This document shows, piece after piece, positions 52,264 to 61,222 of a DNA stretch of 64,000 nucleotides. Each line of letters begins with the position of its first letter. The stretch's first letter is position 1. This stretch comes from Bradyrhizobium sp. CSA112 (GTDB taxonomy: Bacteria > Pseudomonadota > Alphaproteobacteria > Rhizobiales > Xanthobacteraceae): assembly GCF_029051645.1 (NCBI RefSeq), contig NZ_JAACFS010000019.1, forward strand, positions 62,001-126,000, given 5' to 3'. A program made the position numbers and the translations under genes. The notes under the pieces are model-generated. The model ran no database searches, had not been told where the DNA came from, and saw nothing but the letters and a program-made list of their open reading frames with translations.

Positions 52264-52598
52264 TGAAGGACAAACCCGGGATCGTGATGGCCGGCGGACA
52301 ACGACTACAAGCTGCCGCGCCGCCCTCTCTAGCAGGTCCGCGGCCCTCTGCCATTTCCCATCGCGACACAGCCCAAAAATCCGGCGATCGAGCGCGCAGA
52401 ATCAGCCGTCGAATCGCGCTTTTCGAGAGCGCCGGAACAGGCCCTTGGACACCTTGAAAAAGGGTAAAAAACCACCATCTATTCAACGACTTGTTGAGAG
52501 AGAGATTGCGCTAGGCGCGATGCCTCTTTCATGGCACAAATAGATCAATCAGCGCCTCATATTGCGCAGCTGATTCGGGACACCCTCGAAGGCCTCAC
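52264..52598. other. gyrB upstream region
   Basis: 335 bases between the acyltransferase start and gyrB. No gene is convincing. It should carry promoters for both directions; no ideal -35/-10 pair was found. The 150 bases before gyrB are less GC-rich. Confidence 0.5.
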
Positions 52599-55037
52599 AT
52601 GACAGAACCTGCCCGGCGGACCCCCGCCGACACTGAGCATCCCATTCCGGTTGAATATGGTGCGGAATCGATCCGGGTGCTGAAGGGCCTCGATGCCGTT
52701 CGCAAGCGGCCGGGCATGTATATCGGCGACACCGATGACGGTTCCGGCCTGCATCACATGGTCTACGAGGTCGTCGACAACGCCATCGACGAAGCGCTCG
52801 CGGGCCATGCCACCGCCGTGGAAGTCATCCTCAACGCCGACGGCTCGGTGACGGTGCGCGACGACGGCCGCGGCATTCCGGTCGACATTCACAAGGGCGA
52901 AGGCATTTCCGCGGCCGAGGTCATCATGACCCAGCTCCATGCGGGCGGAAAATTCGACCAGAACTCCTACAAGGTTTCCGGCGGCCTGCACGGCGTCGGC
53001 GTCTCCGTCGTCAACGCTTTGTCGAGCAAGCTGCAGCTTCGCGTCTGGCGCGACGGCAAGGAGCACTACATCGAGTTCGCCCATGGCGATTCGGTCGCTC
53101 CGCTCAAAGTCGTCGGCGAAGCCAACGGCAAGCGCGGCACCGAGGTGACGTTCTTCGCTTCGGCCGAAACCTTCAGCAACGTCGAATATGATTTCGCGAC
53201 GCTGGAGCATCGCCTGCGCGAGCTCGCGTTCCTCAATTCCGGCGTCAACATCCTGTTGTCCGACATGCGCCACGCGGTCGAGAAGCGCGAGGAAATGCGC
53301 TATGTCGGCGGCGTCGAGGAATTCGTCAAATATCTCGACCGCAACAAGAAGGCGATCGTGCCCGCCCCGATCATGGTTCGGGCGGAGCTCAACGACATCG
53401 GCGTCGAAGCGGCGCTATGGTGGAACGACAGCTACCATGAGAACGTGCTGTGCTTTACCAACAACATCCCGCAGCGTGACGGTGGCACCCATCTTGCCGG
53501 CTTCCGCGGCGCGCTGACGCGCCAGGTCAACGGCTATGCCGAGGCCAATGCGAAAAAGGAAAAGATCGCGCTGACCGGCGACGATTGCCGCGAGGGTCTC
53601 ACCGCCGTGCTGTCGGTGAAGGTGCCGGATCCGAAGTTTTCGTCGCAAACCAAGGACAAGCTGGTGTCCTCGGAAGTTCGCCCGGTGGTCGAGAACGTCC
53701 TCAACGAGGCGCTCGCCGCGTGGTTCGAGGAGCATCCGACCGAAGCGAGAGTCATCGTCGGCAAGGTGATCCAGGCCGCTGCCGCGCGCGAAGCCGCCCG
53801 CAAGGCGCGCGAATTGACCCGCAAGAGCCCGCTCAGCGTCTCTTCGCTGCCCGGCAAGCTCGCCGACTGCCAGGAGAAGGATCCGGCCAAGTCGGAACTG
53901 TTCATCGTCGAGGGCGACTCGGCGGGCGGCAGCGCCAAGCAGGGCCGCAACCGTGAATTCCAGGCCGTGCTGCCGCTGCGCGGCAAGATCCTCAATGTCG
54001 AGCGCGTGCGCACCGACAAGATGCTGTCAAGCGAGCAGATCGGCACGCTGATCACCGCGCTCGGCACCGGCATCAGCGACGACTTCTCGGCCGACAAGCT
54101 GCGCTATCACAAGATCATCGTGATGACGGACGCCGACGTCGACGGCGCCCATATCCGCACGCTGCTGCTGACCTTCTTCTACCGTCAGATGCGCGAATTG
54201 ATCGACCGCGGCCACCTCTATATCGCGCAGCCGCCGCTCTACAAGGTGACGCGCGGCAAGTCCGAGCAGTACCTGAAGGACGAGCGCGCGCTGGAAGACT
54301 ACCTGATCGGAACCGGCCTCGATGACTGCGTCTTCAAGCCGGCGTCGGGTTCGGAGCGCGCCGGCCGCGACCTGCGCTTGCTGGTGGAAGAAGCGCGCGT
54401 CATCCGCGGTATCCTGAACAATTTGCACAGCCGTTATAACCGCAAGGTGGTCGAGCAGGCGGCCATCGCGGGCGTCTTGAACCCGAGGATCACCGGCGAC
54501 ATCGCTACCGCCAATGCGGCCGCTGACTACATCGCCAGGCGCCTCGATGCGCTGGCCGACGAGGTCGAGCGCGGCTGGGTCGGACGCTTTACCGAAGGCG
54601 AAGGCTTCTTCTTTGAGCGCACCATCCGCGGCGTCAAGGATGTCGCCGTCATCGACGACGCCCTGCTCGGCTCGACGGAAGCGCGCAAGCTCGACGACTA
54701 TGCCGCGAGACTTCAGGAGGCCTACCCGAACACGACCGGCGTGTTGCGCCGCAAGGATGCGGAAACGCCCATTCATGGGCCGGTCAGCCTGTTCGAGGCG
54801 GTTACCGACGCGGGCCGCAAGGGCGTGGCGTTACAGCGCTACAAAGGTCTCGGCGAGATGAACCCGGACCAGCTCTGGCACACCACGCTCGATATCAATG
54901 CGCGCTCGCTGCTGCAGGTGAAGGTCAAGGAGGTCGATGAGGCCGACGACATCTTCACCAAGCTGATGGGTGACGTGGTCGAGCCGCGCCGCGAATTCAT
55001 CCAGGATAATTCGCTTAGCGCCAATGTCGACGTGTGA
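52599..55037 (+). CDS. gyrB: DNA gyrase subunit B
   Basis: 812 residues. The GHKL ATPase is seen in RKRPGMYIGDTDDGSGLHHM, EVVDNAIDEALAG and SGGLHGVGVSVVNALSSKL; the TOPRIM region in IVEGDSAGGSAKQGRNREF and MTDADVDGAHIRTLLLTFF; the end in QRYKGLGEMNPDQLWHTTLD. With GyrA it introduces negative supercoils. The downstream MurA-like gene starts 14 bases after its stop. Confidence 0.97.
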   Translation: MTEPARRTPADTEHPIPVEYGAESIRVLKGLDAVRKRPGMYIGDTDDGSGLHHMVYEVVDNAIDEALAGHATAVEVILNADGSVTVRDDGRGIPVDIHKGEGISAAEVIMTQLHAGGKFDQNSYKVSGGLHGVGVSVVNALSSKLQLRVWRDGKEHYIEFAHGDSVAPLKVVGEANGKRGTEVTFFASAETFSNVEYDFATLEHRLRELAFLNSGVNILLSDMRHAVEKREEMRYVGGVEEFVKYLDRNKKAIVPAPIMVRAELNDIGVEAALWWNDSYHENVLCFTNNIPQRDGGTHLAGFRGALTRQVNGYAEANAKKEKIALTGDDCREGLTAVLSVKVPDPKFSSQTKDKLVSSEVRPVVENVLNEALAAWFEEHPTEARVIVGKVIQAAAAREAARKARELTRKSPLSVSSLPGKLADCQEKDPAKSELFIVEGDSAGGSAKQGRNREFQAVLPLRGKILNVERVRTDKMLSSEQIGTLITALGTGISDDFSADKLRYHKIIVMTDADVDGAHIRTLLLTFFYRQMRELIDRGHLYIAQPPLYKVTRGKSEQYLKDERALEDYLIGTGLDDCVFKPASGSERAGRDLRLLVEEARVIRGILNNLHSRYNRKVVEQAAIAGVLNPRITGDIATANAAADYIARRLDALADEVERGWVGRFTEGEGFFFERTIRGVKDVAVIDDALLGSTEARKLDDYAARLQEAYPNTTGVLRRKDAETPIHGPVSLFEAVTDAGRKGVALQRYKGLGEMNPDQLWHTTLDINARSLLQVKVKEVDEADDIFTKLMGDVVEPRREFIQDNSLSANVDV

Positions 55038-55051
55038 GGCAGGACGCGCCC

Positions 55052-56350
55052 GTGCCGCCCATTCAATACATCGTTGAAGGCGGCCACCGGCTTTCGGGCA
55101 CGATCGAGCCGTCCGGCAACAAGAATTCTGCGCTGCCGATCATCGCCGCCGCCCTGCTCACCGAGCATCCGGTCACGCTGGAAAACGTGCCGCGCATCCG
55201 CGACACCGAGACGCTGGTCGAACTGATCCGCTCGGTCGGCGCCTCGGCCGAATGGAAACAGCGCAATACGCTCGCTATCCACGCCAAGGAGGTCCGTGCT
55301 GCCGATCTCGATCCCGAACTCTGTGCACGAATCCGCGCCTCGATCCTGCTGGCCGGGCCGCTGCTCGCCCGCTGCGGCGAGGTGGCGCTACCGCCGCCCG
55401 GCGGCGATGTCATCGGCCGCCGCCGCCTCGACACGCACTTCCTCGCCTTCGAGCAGTTGGGCGCCACCGTCACCGCGACGCACCGGCTGGAATTCCGCGC
55501 CAGCAGGCTGAAGGGCGCCGATGTCTTCCTCGACGAGCCCAGCGTCACCGCCACCGAAAACGCGCTGGTCGCGGCGGTCGCTGCCCACGGCATCACCTAT
55601 CTGCGCAACGCCGCCTCCGAGCCGCATGTACAGGACCTCGCGCATTTCCTGGTCGCGCTCGGCGCGAAGATCGAGGGCATCGGCACCAACACCATCATCG
55701 TGCACGGCCCGGCAACGCTTGGCGGTGCGAGCTATTCCATTCAGCCGGATCATATCGAGGTCGGCTCCCTGATCGGGCTCGCCGCGGTGACGCGCTCGCC
55801 GCTGCGCATCGCGAAGGCCGGCGTCGAGCATCTGCGTTCAATCCGGATGGGCTTTGAACGGCTCGGCATCGTCTGCGGCGTCGAGGGCGACGACCTCGTG
55901 GTGCCGTCCGGCCAGATCATGAAAATCCACGACGATTTCGGTGGTCACGTGCCGAAGCTGGAGGACCAGCCGTGGCCGGCCTTCCCGGCCGATCTGATGT
56001 CGATTGCGATCGTCACCGCGACGCAATGCGACGGCGTGATCCTGATGTTCGAGAAGATGTTCGAGTCGCGGATGTTCTTCGTCGACAAGCTGATCTCGAT
56101 GGGCGCCCGCATCGTACTGTGCGATCCGCACCGGGCGATCGTGGCAGGCCCGAGCCGGCTGCGCGGCGCGCCGATGACCTCCCCTGACATCCGCGCCGGC
56201 ATGGCCATGCTGCTGGCGGCGGTCGCCGCCGAAGGCACCTCCACCATCAACAACGCCGACCAGATCGAGCGCGGCTATGAGCGCATCGAGGAGCGGCTCA
56301 ACGCGCTGGGAGCCAGGATCACCCGGGTTCCAGCACGAGACGGTCGCTAG
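55052..56350 (+). CDS. murA: UDP-GlcNAc 1-carboxyvinyltransferase (MurA family) with Asp at the Cys115 position
   Basis: 432 residues from GTG 55052 (AGGA 7 bases upstream; GTG 55034 is also in frame). Family features: SGNKNSALPIIAAALL with the catalytic lysine, RASILLAGPLLARCGEVALP, WPAFPADLMSIAIV and IERGYERIEERLNALGARI. The loop that reads GGCAIG in E. coli MurA is GGDVIGRRRLDTH here, replacing Cys115 by Asp. Such enzymes in mycobacteria are active but fosfomycin-resistant. It makes the first committed peptidoglycan precursor. It may be a second paralogue in the genome, which cannot be seen here. Confidence 0.88.
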   Translation: MPPIQYIVEGGHRLSGTIEPSGNKNSALPIIAAALLTEHPVTLENVPRIRDTETLVELIRSVGASAEWKQRNTLAIHAKEVRAADLDPELCARIRASILLAGPLLARCGEVALPPPGGDVIGRRRLDTHFLAFEQLGATVTATHRLEFRASRLKGADVFLDEPSVTATENALVAAVAAHGITYLRNAASEPHVQDLAHFLVALGAKIEGIGTNTIIVHGPATLGGASYSIQPDHIEVGSLIGLAAVTRSPLRIAKAGVEHLRSIRMGFERLGIVCGVEGDDLVVPSGQIMKIHDDFGGHVPKLEDQPWPAFPADLMSIAIVTATQCDGVILMFEKMFESRMFFVDKLISMGARIVLCDPHRAIVAGPSRLRGAPMTSPDIRAGMAMLLAAVAAEGTSTINNADQIERGYERIEERLNALGARITRVPARDGR

Positions 56351-56403
56351 ATCCCCGGCGGCGACGTCACTTTTTCGACCTTCGCCGCTGATAGTCTGTT
56401 GCA

Positions 56404-57810
56404 ATGACCTCGCTCGACAAAATCGAACGCGCATCCGTTGCGCAGCATCCTTCTGCGGCCGCGCCCGGCCGTCATCTCGCGATTGAACTCGCCGAGACCC
56501 TGAAGCTCGCGGTGCCGCTTGCGCTGACGCAGCTCGGGCAGATCGCGATGATGACGACCGATCTGGCGTTCATCGGCCGGCTCGGCAGCGAAACCGTGGC
56601 TGCCGCAGCCCTCGCACATACGGTGTTCTTCGTCGCCTTCACTTTCGGCATGGGCCTGGTATCGGCCGTAGCGCCGCTGGCGGCGCAGGCTTTCGGCGCT
56701 CGCGATCCGCGCATGGTACGGCGCGCGCTGCGGGTCGGCTTGTGGGCGGCGCTGTTGATCGCACTGCCGCTGATGGCACTGCCATTCCGCGGCGAGGCGA
56801 TCCTGATCGCGCTCGGCCAGGCGCCGACGGCCGCCGGGCTCGCGCAGCAGTACCTGTTCGGCCTTGCCTGGGGCATCCTGCCGGCGCTGTGGTTTATCGC
56901 GATCCGCGGCTTCATGAGCGCGGTGAACCGGCCCGAGCCGGTGCTGTGGATCACGCTGGCCGCGATCCCGGCCAACGCGTTGCTGGTCTATCTGCTGCTC
57001 TATGGGAAATCGGGCCTGCCCGAGCTCGGGCTGTTCGGCGCGGGCCTTGCGACCAGCGTGGTCAATCTCGGCACGTTTCTCGCCGGGCTGTGGTTCACCG
57101 CGCTGCGCCGGCCGTTCCGGAAATATCACGTCCTCGGCAACATCTGGCGCATCGACTGGCCGTTGATGGCGAAACTCGTGATCGTCGGCGCGCCGATCTC
57201 GATGGCGTTTCTGCTCGAGTACGGGCTGTTCGGCGCTGCCGGACTGCTGATGGGTCTGATCAGCACCACGGCACTCGCAGCGCACCAGATTGCGCTCCAG
57301 ATCGCAGCCATCCTTTTCATGGTGCCGTTCGGAATCAGTATGGCAGCGACTGTCCGGGTCGGTCATGCGGTCGGGCGCCGCGACAGCGACGCCGTCAGGC
57401 GCGCCGGCTATGTGGCGATACTTCTCGGCGCTGCGTTTATGGCCACGATGACACTCGCCGTAATCCTTGGACGGTTCCTGATTGCCGAGATATTCCTCGG
57501 CGAAGCCGTCGACGCGACCGCGACGCTGACGGCAACGCTGCTCCTGATCGGCTCGACGTTCTTTGTCGCGGACGGTATCCAGACCATCGCCGCCGGTGCG
57601 CTGCGCGGAATGAACGACACGCGCGTGCCGCTGCTATTCGCCACCTTCAGCTACTGGCTGATCGGCTTCACTTCCGCTTGCGCGCTCGGGTTCTGGACAT
57701 CGCTTGGCGCCAGCGGCGTCTGGTTCGGATTGTCGATCGGCACCGTTGTCTTCGCCACCCTGCTCGTCTTGCGATTCCGGCTGCTGGCGAGCAGACTGGC
57801 GTCCCCATGA
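56404..57810 (+). CDS. MATE family efflux transporter (NorM-like)
   Basis: 468 residues with about 12 membrane helices in two similar halves. MatE features include LAVPLALTQLGQIAMMTTDL, FIGRLGSETVAAAALAHTV and GISMAATVRVGHAVGRRDS in the second half, and DGIQTIAAGALRGMNDTRVP. It should export cationic compounds in exchange for H+ or Na+. The ATG at 56404 lies 53 bases after the MurA-like gene. The stop overlaps a short frame as ATGA. Confidence 0.92.
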   Translation: MTSLDKIERASVAQHPSAAAPGRHLAIELAETLKLAVPLALTQLGQIAMMTTDLAFIGRLGSETVAAAALAHTVFFVAFTFGMGLVSAVAPLAAQAFGARDPRMVRRALRVGLWAALLIALPLMALPFRGEAILIALGQAPTAAGLAQQYLFGLAWGILPALWFIAIRGFMSAVNRPEPVLWITLAAIPANALLVYLLLYGKSGLPELGLFGAGLATSVVNLGTFLAGLWFTALRRPFRKYHVLGNIWRIDWPLMAKLVIVGAPISMAFLLEYGLFGAAGLLMGLISTTALAAHQIALQIAAILFMVPFGISMAATVRVGHAVGRRDSDAVRRAGYVAILLGAAFMATMTLAVILGRFLIAEIFLGEAVDATATLTATLLLIGSTFFVADGIQTIAAGALRGMNDTRVPLLFATFSYWLIGFTSACALGFWTSLGASGVWFGLSIGTVVFATLLVLRFRLLASRLASP

Positions 57811-57980
57811 CCGTCCGCGAAGTCACACCTGCCGTCGATGCCGATGCGCTGCTGGCCGGGGCGCTGTTGTCGCTGAGCGCCAGTTGCGTCTTCCAGGGCC
57901 GAAGCGATCCAAGCATGCGTTTTGCGAAGGCCATCATGCGCCGCATTCCGGAATCTGCACGCCGTGCCTGTGCTAGATGA
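57807..57980 (+). CDS. Possible 57-residue protein coupled to the MATE gene
   Basis: ATG overlaps the MATE stop (ATGA). The product starts MTVREVTPAVDADALLAGAL and ends PESARRACAR. No family recognised and no separate ribosome site; it may be a degenerate remnant. The remaining bases to 58069 show no feature. Confidence 0.3.
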   Translation: MTVREVTPAVDADALLAGALLSLSASCVFQGRSDPSMRFAKAIMRRIPESARRACAR

Positions 57981-58069
57981 CGCCAGGCATGGCTGATGCC
58001 CGCGGCAGGAAGCCGGCTTGAAAGGTCAATTAGGCCCGCCTACCCTGCCCGGCAAAACGAGGAAACACG

Positions 58070-59440
58070 ATGGCCAACGAAACCGCAACGCTTGCAGCCT
58101 ATGTCGCCGACCTGAAATTTGCGGACATCCCGCCGGAGGTGCTGGAGCGCGCCAAGGTGCTGACGCTCGATTTCCTCGGAAGCACGATCCGGGCGCGGCG
58201 CGATGCGGAATCCACCGCCTCGCTGCTCAAAATGCTGGAAGCGCTGGCGCTGGACGGCAAGGGTGAAGCCACGGTGTTCGGCGACTCGAAGACCTGGACG
58301 CCGGCGGTGGCGGCGCTGCTCAATGGCGCGCTCGGCCATTCCCTTGATTTCGACGACACGCACGCGGACTCCTCGCTGCATCCGAGCGCGCCCGTGGTGC
58401 CGGCCGCGTTTGCCGTCGGCGAAATGGTCGGTGCATCGGGGCGCGACGTGCTGACTGCGATCGTCGCGGGTTATGAAGTGTGCTGCCGGCTCGGTAACGC
58501 GCTCGATCCGACCTCGCATTATGCGCGCGGCTTCCACCCGACCGCGACGGCCGGAACCTATGGCGCCGCGGCGGCCGCGGGAAAACTGTTCGGCCTTTCG
58601 AAGGACCAGCTCATATCCGCCTTCGGCGTTTCCGGCAGCCAGGCCGCGGGCTCGCTGCAGTTCCTGGTCAACGGCGCCTGGAACAAGCGCTACCAGGTCG
58701 GCGCTGCCGCAATGAACGGCGTCATTGCCGCGACGCTCGCGCGCAACAATTTCGTCGGCTCGACCGAATCCGTCGAGGGCAAGCACGGCCTGCTCGTCGG
58801 CTACAGCGACGACGCCGATCCCGACAAGGCGACCGCAGGCCTCGGCAAGACCTATGAGACGCTGAAGATCGGCGTCAAACCCTATCCGAGCTGCCGCTAT
58901 ACCCATGCCGCGCTGGACGCGCTGATCGCGATGCGGCGGGAGCACAATCTGACGCCGGACCAGATCAAGCGCGTCGAGATCGGCCTGCATCGCAACGGCA
59001 TCACGCTGACCGGCGACGCCGCCACCAAGCGGCATCCAACCTCCATCGTCGGCGGACAATTCTCGATGTTCTTCACCGGCGCGCTGGCGCTCGATCAGGG
59101 CAGCTTCGGCTGGGACGATTACGACCGGCTCGGCGATGCCGCCGTCAACGCACTCGCCGACAAGTTCGACGTTGTGCAGGATGACCGCCTCGAGATCGGG
59201 CGCACCCATCCGTTCGGCGCACGCGTTTCGATCACCACCGACGACGGCGTGCATGAGCGGCTCTATGCCGATCCCTCCGGCGAGCCGAACTCGTTCCCGG
59301 ACGCGCAGGCGATGCAGCAGAAATTCCTCACGCTCGCCCGCCCCGTACTGAACGGCCGCGCCGACCAACTTGCCGACGCGATCTTGTCGCTTGAAAGCTT
59401 CGACCGCGTCGAGAAGGCCACGCAGTTGGGACGGCAGTAA
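58070..59440 (+). CDS. MmgE/PrpD family protein
   Basis: 456 residues. Family features: GHSLDFDDTHADSSLHPSAP, AIVAGYEVCCRLGNALDP, GFHPTATAGTYGAAAAAGKL and KPYPSCRYTHAALDALIAM. Members include 2-methylcitrate dehydratase and cis-aconitate decarboxylase. No prpB/prpC genes are beside it, so the substrate is open. GAGG lies before the ATG. Confidence 0.9.
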   Translation: MANETATLAAYVADLKFADIPPEVLERAKVLTLDFLGSTIRARRDAESTASLLKMLEALALDGKGEATVFGDSKTWTPAVAALLNGALGHSLDFDDTHADSSLHPSAPVVPAAFAVGEMVGASGRDVLTAIVAGYEVCCRLGNALDPTSHYARGFHPTATAGTYGAAAAAGKLFGLSKDQLISAFGVSGSQAAGSLQFLVNGAWNKRYQVGAAAMNGVIAATLARNNFVGSTESVEGKHGLLVGYSDDADPDKATAGLGKTYETLKIGVKPYPSCRYTHAALDALIAMRREHNLTPDQIKRVEIGLHRNGITLTGDAATKRHPTSIVGGQFSMFFTGALALDQGSFGWDDYDRLGDAAVNALADKFDVVQDDRLEIGRTHPFGARVSITTDDGVHERLYADPSGEPNSFPDAQAMQQKFLTLARPVLNGRADQLADAILSLESFDRVEKATQLGRQ

Positions 59441-59470
59441 GCCAAACTAGCTTCAACATCGGCGGTGCAA

Positions 59471-59627
59471 CCCCTCTCCCCTTGTGGGAGAGGGTGGATC
59501 AATCGTGCAAAGCACGATTGAGACGGGTGAGGGGTCTCTCTCCGCGAGTGACCCTATCACATTGGTATTCGCGGATCGAACCCCTCATCCGGCGCTTCGC
59601 GCCACCTTCTCCCACAAGGGGAGAAGG
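59471..59627. repeat. Inverted pair of CTCTCCCC / GGTGAGGGG repeats
   Basis: The left element starts CCCCTCTCCCCTTGTGGGAG and ends ACGGGTGAGGGG, with a central hairpin ATCAATCGTG CAAA GCACGATTGA in place of the one at 48723. The right element is inverted (CCCCTCATCCGGCG to CCACAAGGGGAGAAGG). It lies between the ends of two convergent genes. Confidence 0.75.
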
Positions 59628-59642
59628 AAGATTTTGCCGCAG

Positions 59643-61073
59643 TCAATTGCTGACTGCGAGCTTTCGCTTGTTTCCCAACGCCGCAACCACATCGCGCACC
59701 AGACCGAACACGCCATCGGCTTCCGGCGGCCAGTTCGGCGAGCGCCCGAGCCGGACGATCACCAGCCGCTCGGACGGCACGACGATCACATATTGCCCGA
59801 GCGTGCCCTTGGCGAAGAATGCATCGCGCGGCCAGCCGCGCTCGGCGCGGAAGGTCGCGCCAAAACTGTCGCCGAGATTGGTCCAGAACCCCGCGCCCTG
59901 GCCGACCCAGGCATTCCGAGTCGGTGTCACCGAATACTTCACCCACCCTTCGGGGAGGATGCGCTTGCCGCCGGCGATGCCATCGTTGAGATAGAGCTGG
60001 CCAAAGCGCGCCCAGTCGCGCGCGCTCGCCAGCAACTGGCTCGACCCTTCCGCATTGCCCGAAGCGTCGAATTCGAGCGTCACGTTGCGCATGCCGAGCG
60101 GCTCGAACAATTCCTGCCGCGCAAAGCGCATCATGTCGGCCGCGCGGACGCCGACAGCCTGACGGATTACGTGCGCGAGGATGACGGTGTTGCCGTCGTG
60201 ATAGTTCCACGCTGTGCCCGGCGCGGTTTCCAAGGGAATGCTCTCCGCATAGGACGCCATGTCAGGCTCCACGAATTTCATGCGGTTGACCGGCTCGAGC
60301 GCGGATGCCAGCGACGCCTGCAGCGAGCCGCCAAGCGCGAGCCCCGCGGTGTGGCGCAGCAGATGGTCGAGCGTGATGGCGCGCCTGGCATCGCCGGGAA
60401 CTTGCCACGCCGCGATGGATACGGGCTCATGCAGCGGCAGCACGCCCTTGCGCACAAGAATGCCGGCAAGCGCCGAGATGACCGATTTGGTCGCGGAGAA
60501 GCCGAGCAGCGGCGTATCAATGCCGATGCCGGCGGCGTAGCGCTCGGCAATGATGTGTCCGCCCTTCAGGACCACCACCGCGTGGGTGTTGCGCGGTGTC
60601 GATTTGTCCGGCTCGGCAAAGGCGCGGTCGAGCGCGGCAGCCAGTTTCGGCGTTCGCGGCTCGACGATCGAGGGGCCGGCGATATCAGGCAGCAGCGCCG
60701 GTCTGGCCTCTGCTGGCTGCAATGCGATGTCGGCCACAGCCCCGCCATGATCGAGATAGCAACCGAGGCCTTCGCCGCGGAAGACGGCGTGGCTTGGACC
60801 CATGCCGAACAGCGTCACCGTGACGTCCTTGCGCGCGCGGTCGACGCGATAATTGAGAGCCCAAGCGATCAGCCCGGCGCCCGGCATCGCCGACGCGGTC
60901 TCGGCAAACACCCGCGCCGGATCGAGGCCGGAGACGAAGATCTCGGTGCAGAGCACGCCTGCGACAAAGCCGGTCGCGACCTTTGGCACGTCGCGGGCGC
61001 GTGCGGCCGAGAGCGCGAGCGCGCTGAGAGCGGTTGAGGTGGCGAGGATGAGGATGAGATTTCGTCTGGTCAC
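59643..61073 (-). CDS. Class C beta-lactamase-like serine hydrolase
   Basis: 476 residues from GTG 61073, with GGAGG five bases upstream. A signal peptide (LILILATSTALSALALSAAR) is followed by a domain of about 90 unassigned residues and then a beta-lactamase/transpeptidase fold: the S-x-x-K serine in LGFSATKSVISALAG, a Y-x-N-like WNYHDGNTVILAH, and FFAKGTLGQYVIVVPSERL near the end. Probably a periplasmic esterase, amidase or peptidase rather than a resistance enzyme. It lies downstream of a membrane AraC regulator. Confidence 0.85.
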   Translation of the reverse strand: MTRRNLILILATSTALSALALSAARARDVPKVATGFVAGVLCTEIFVSGLDPARVFAETASAMPGAGLIAWALNYRVDRARKDVTVTLFGMGPSHAVFRGEGLGCYLDHGGAVADIALQPAEARPALLPDIAGPSIVEPRTPKLAAALDRAFAEPDKSTPRNTHAVVVLKGGHIIAERYAAGIGIDTPLLGFSATKSVISALAGILVRKGVLPLHEPVSIAAWQVPGDARRAITLDHLLRHTAGLALGGSLQASLASALEPVNRMKFVEPDMASYAESIPLETAPGTAWNYHDGNTVILAHVIRQAVGVRAADMMRFARQELFEPLGMRNVTLEFDASGNAEGSSQLLASARDWARFGQLYLNDGIAGGKRILPEGWVKYSVTPTRNAWVGQGAGFWTNLGDSFGATFRAERGWPRDAFFAKGTLGQYVIVVPSERLVIVRLGRSPNWPPEADGVFGLVRDVVAALGNKRKLAVSN

Positions 61074-61222
61074 ATTGGCCTCCGGCAGCGCGCATCAGCG
61101 CGTGCCGGGCAGCATGGCGGGATTGGCGCGGGCGGCTCGCCGGATTCGAAATTCGCGCTGGCCGAAACCTCAAAGCGGCTGACTGATTCCAAAATATGCT
61201 AATAATAACAATACGATAATTG

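Noticed and set aside
56742..57980. A 412-codon plus-strand frame overlapping the MATE gene in another frame
   Set aside because: The MATE frame has clear family features. Only the last 57 codons, after an ATGA overlap, were kept as a possible small gene.
59643..61073. Beta-lactam resistance gene
   Set aside because: The protein has the serine hydrolase fold but departs from AmpC at the Y-x-N and K-T-G motifs; a general periplasmic hydrolase is more likely.
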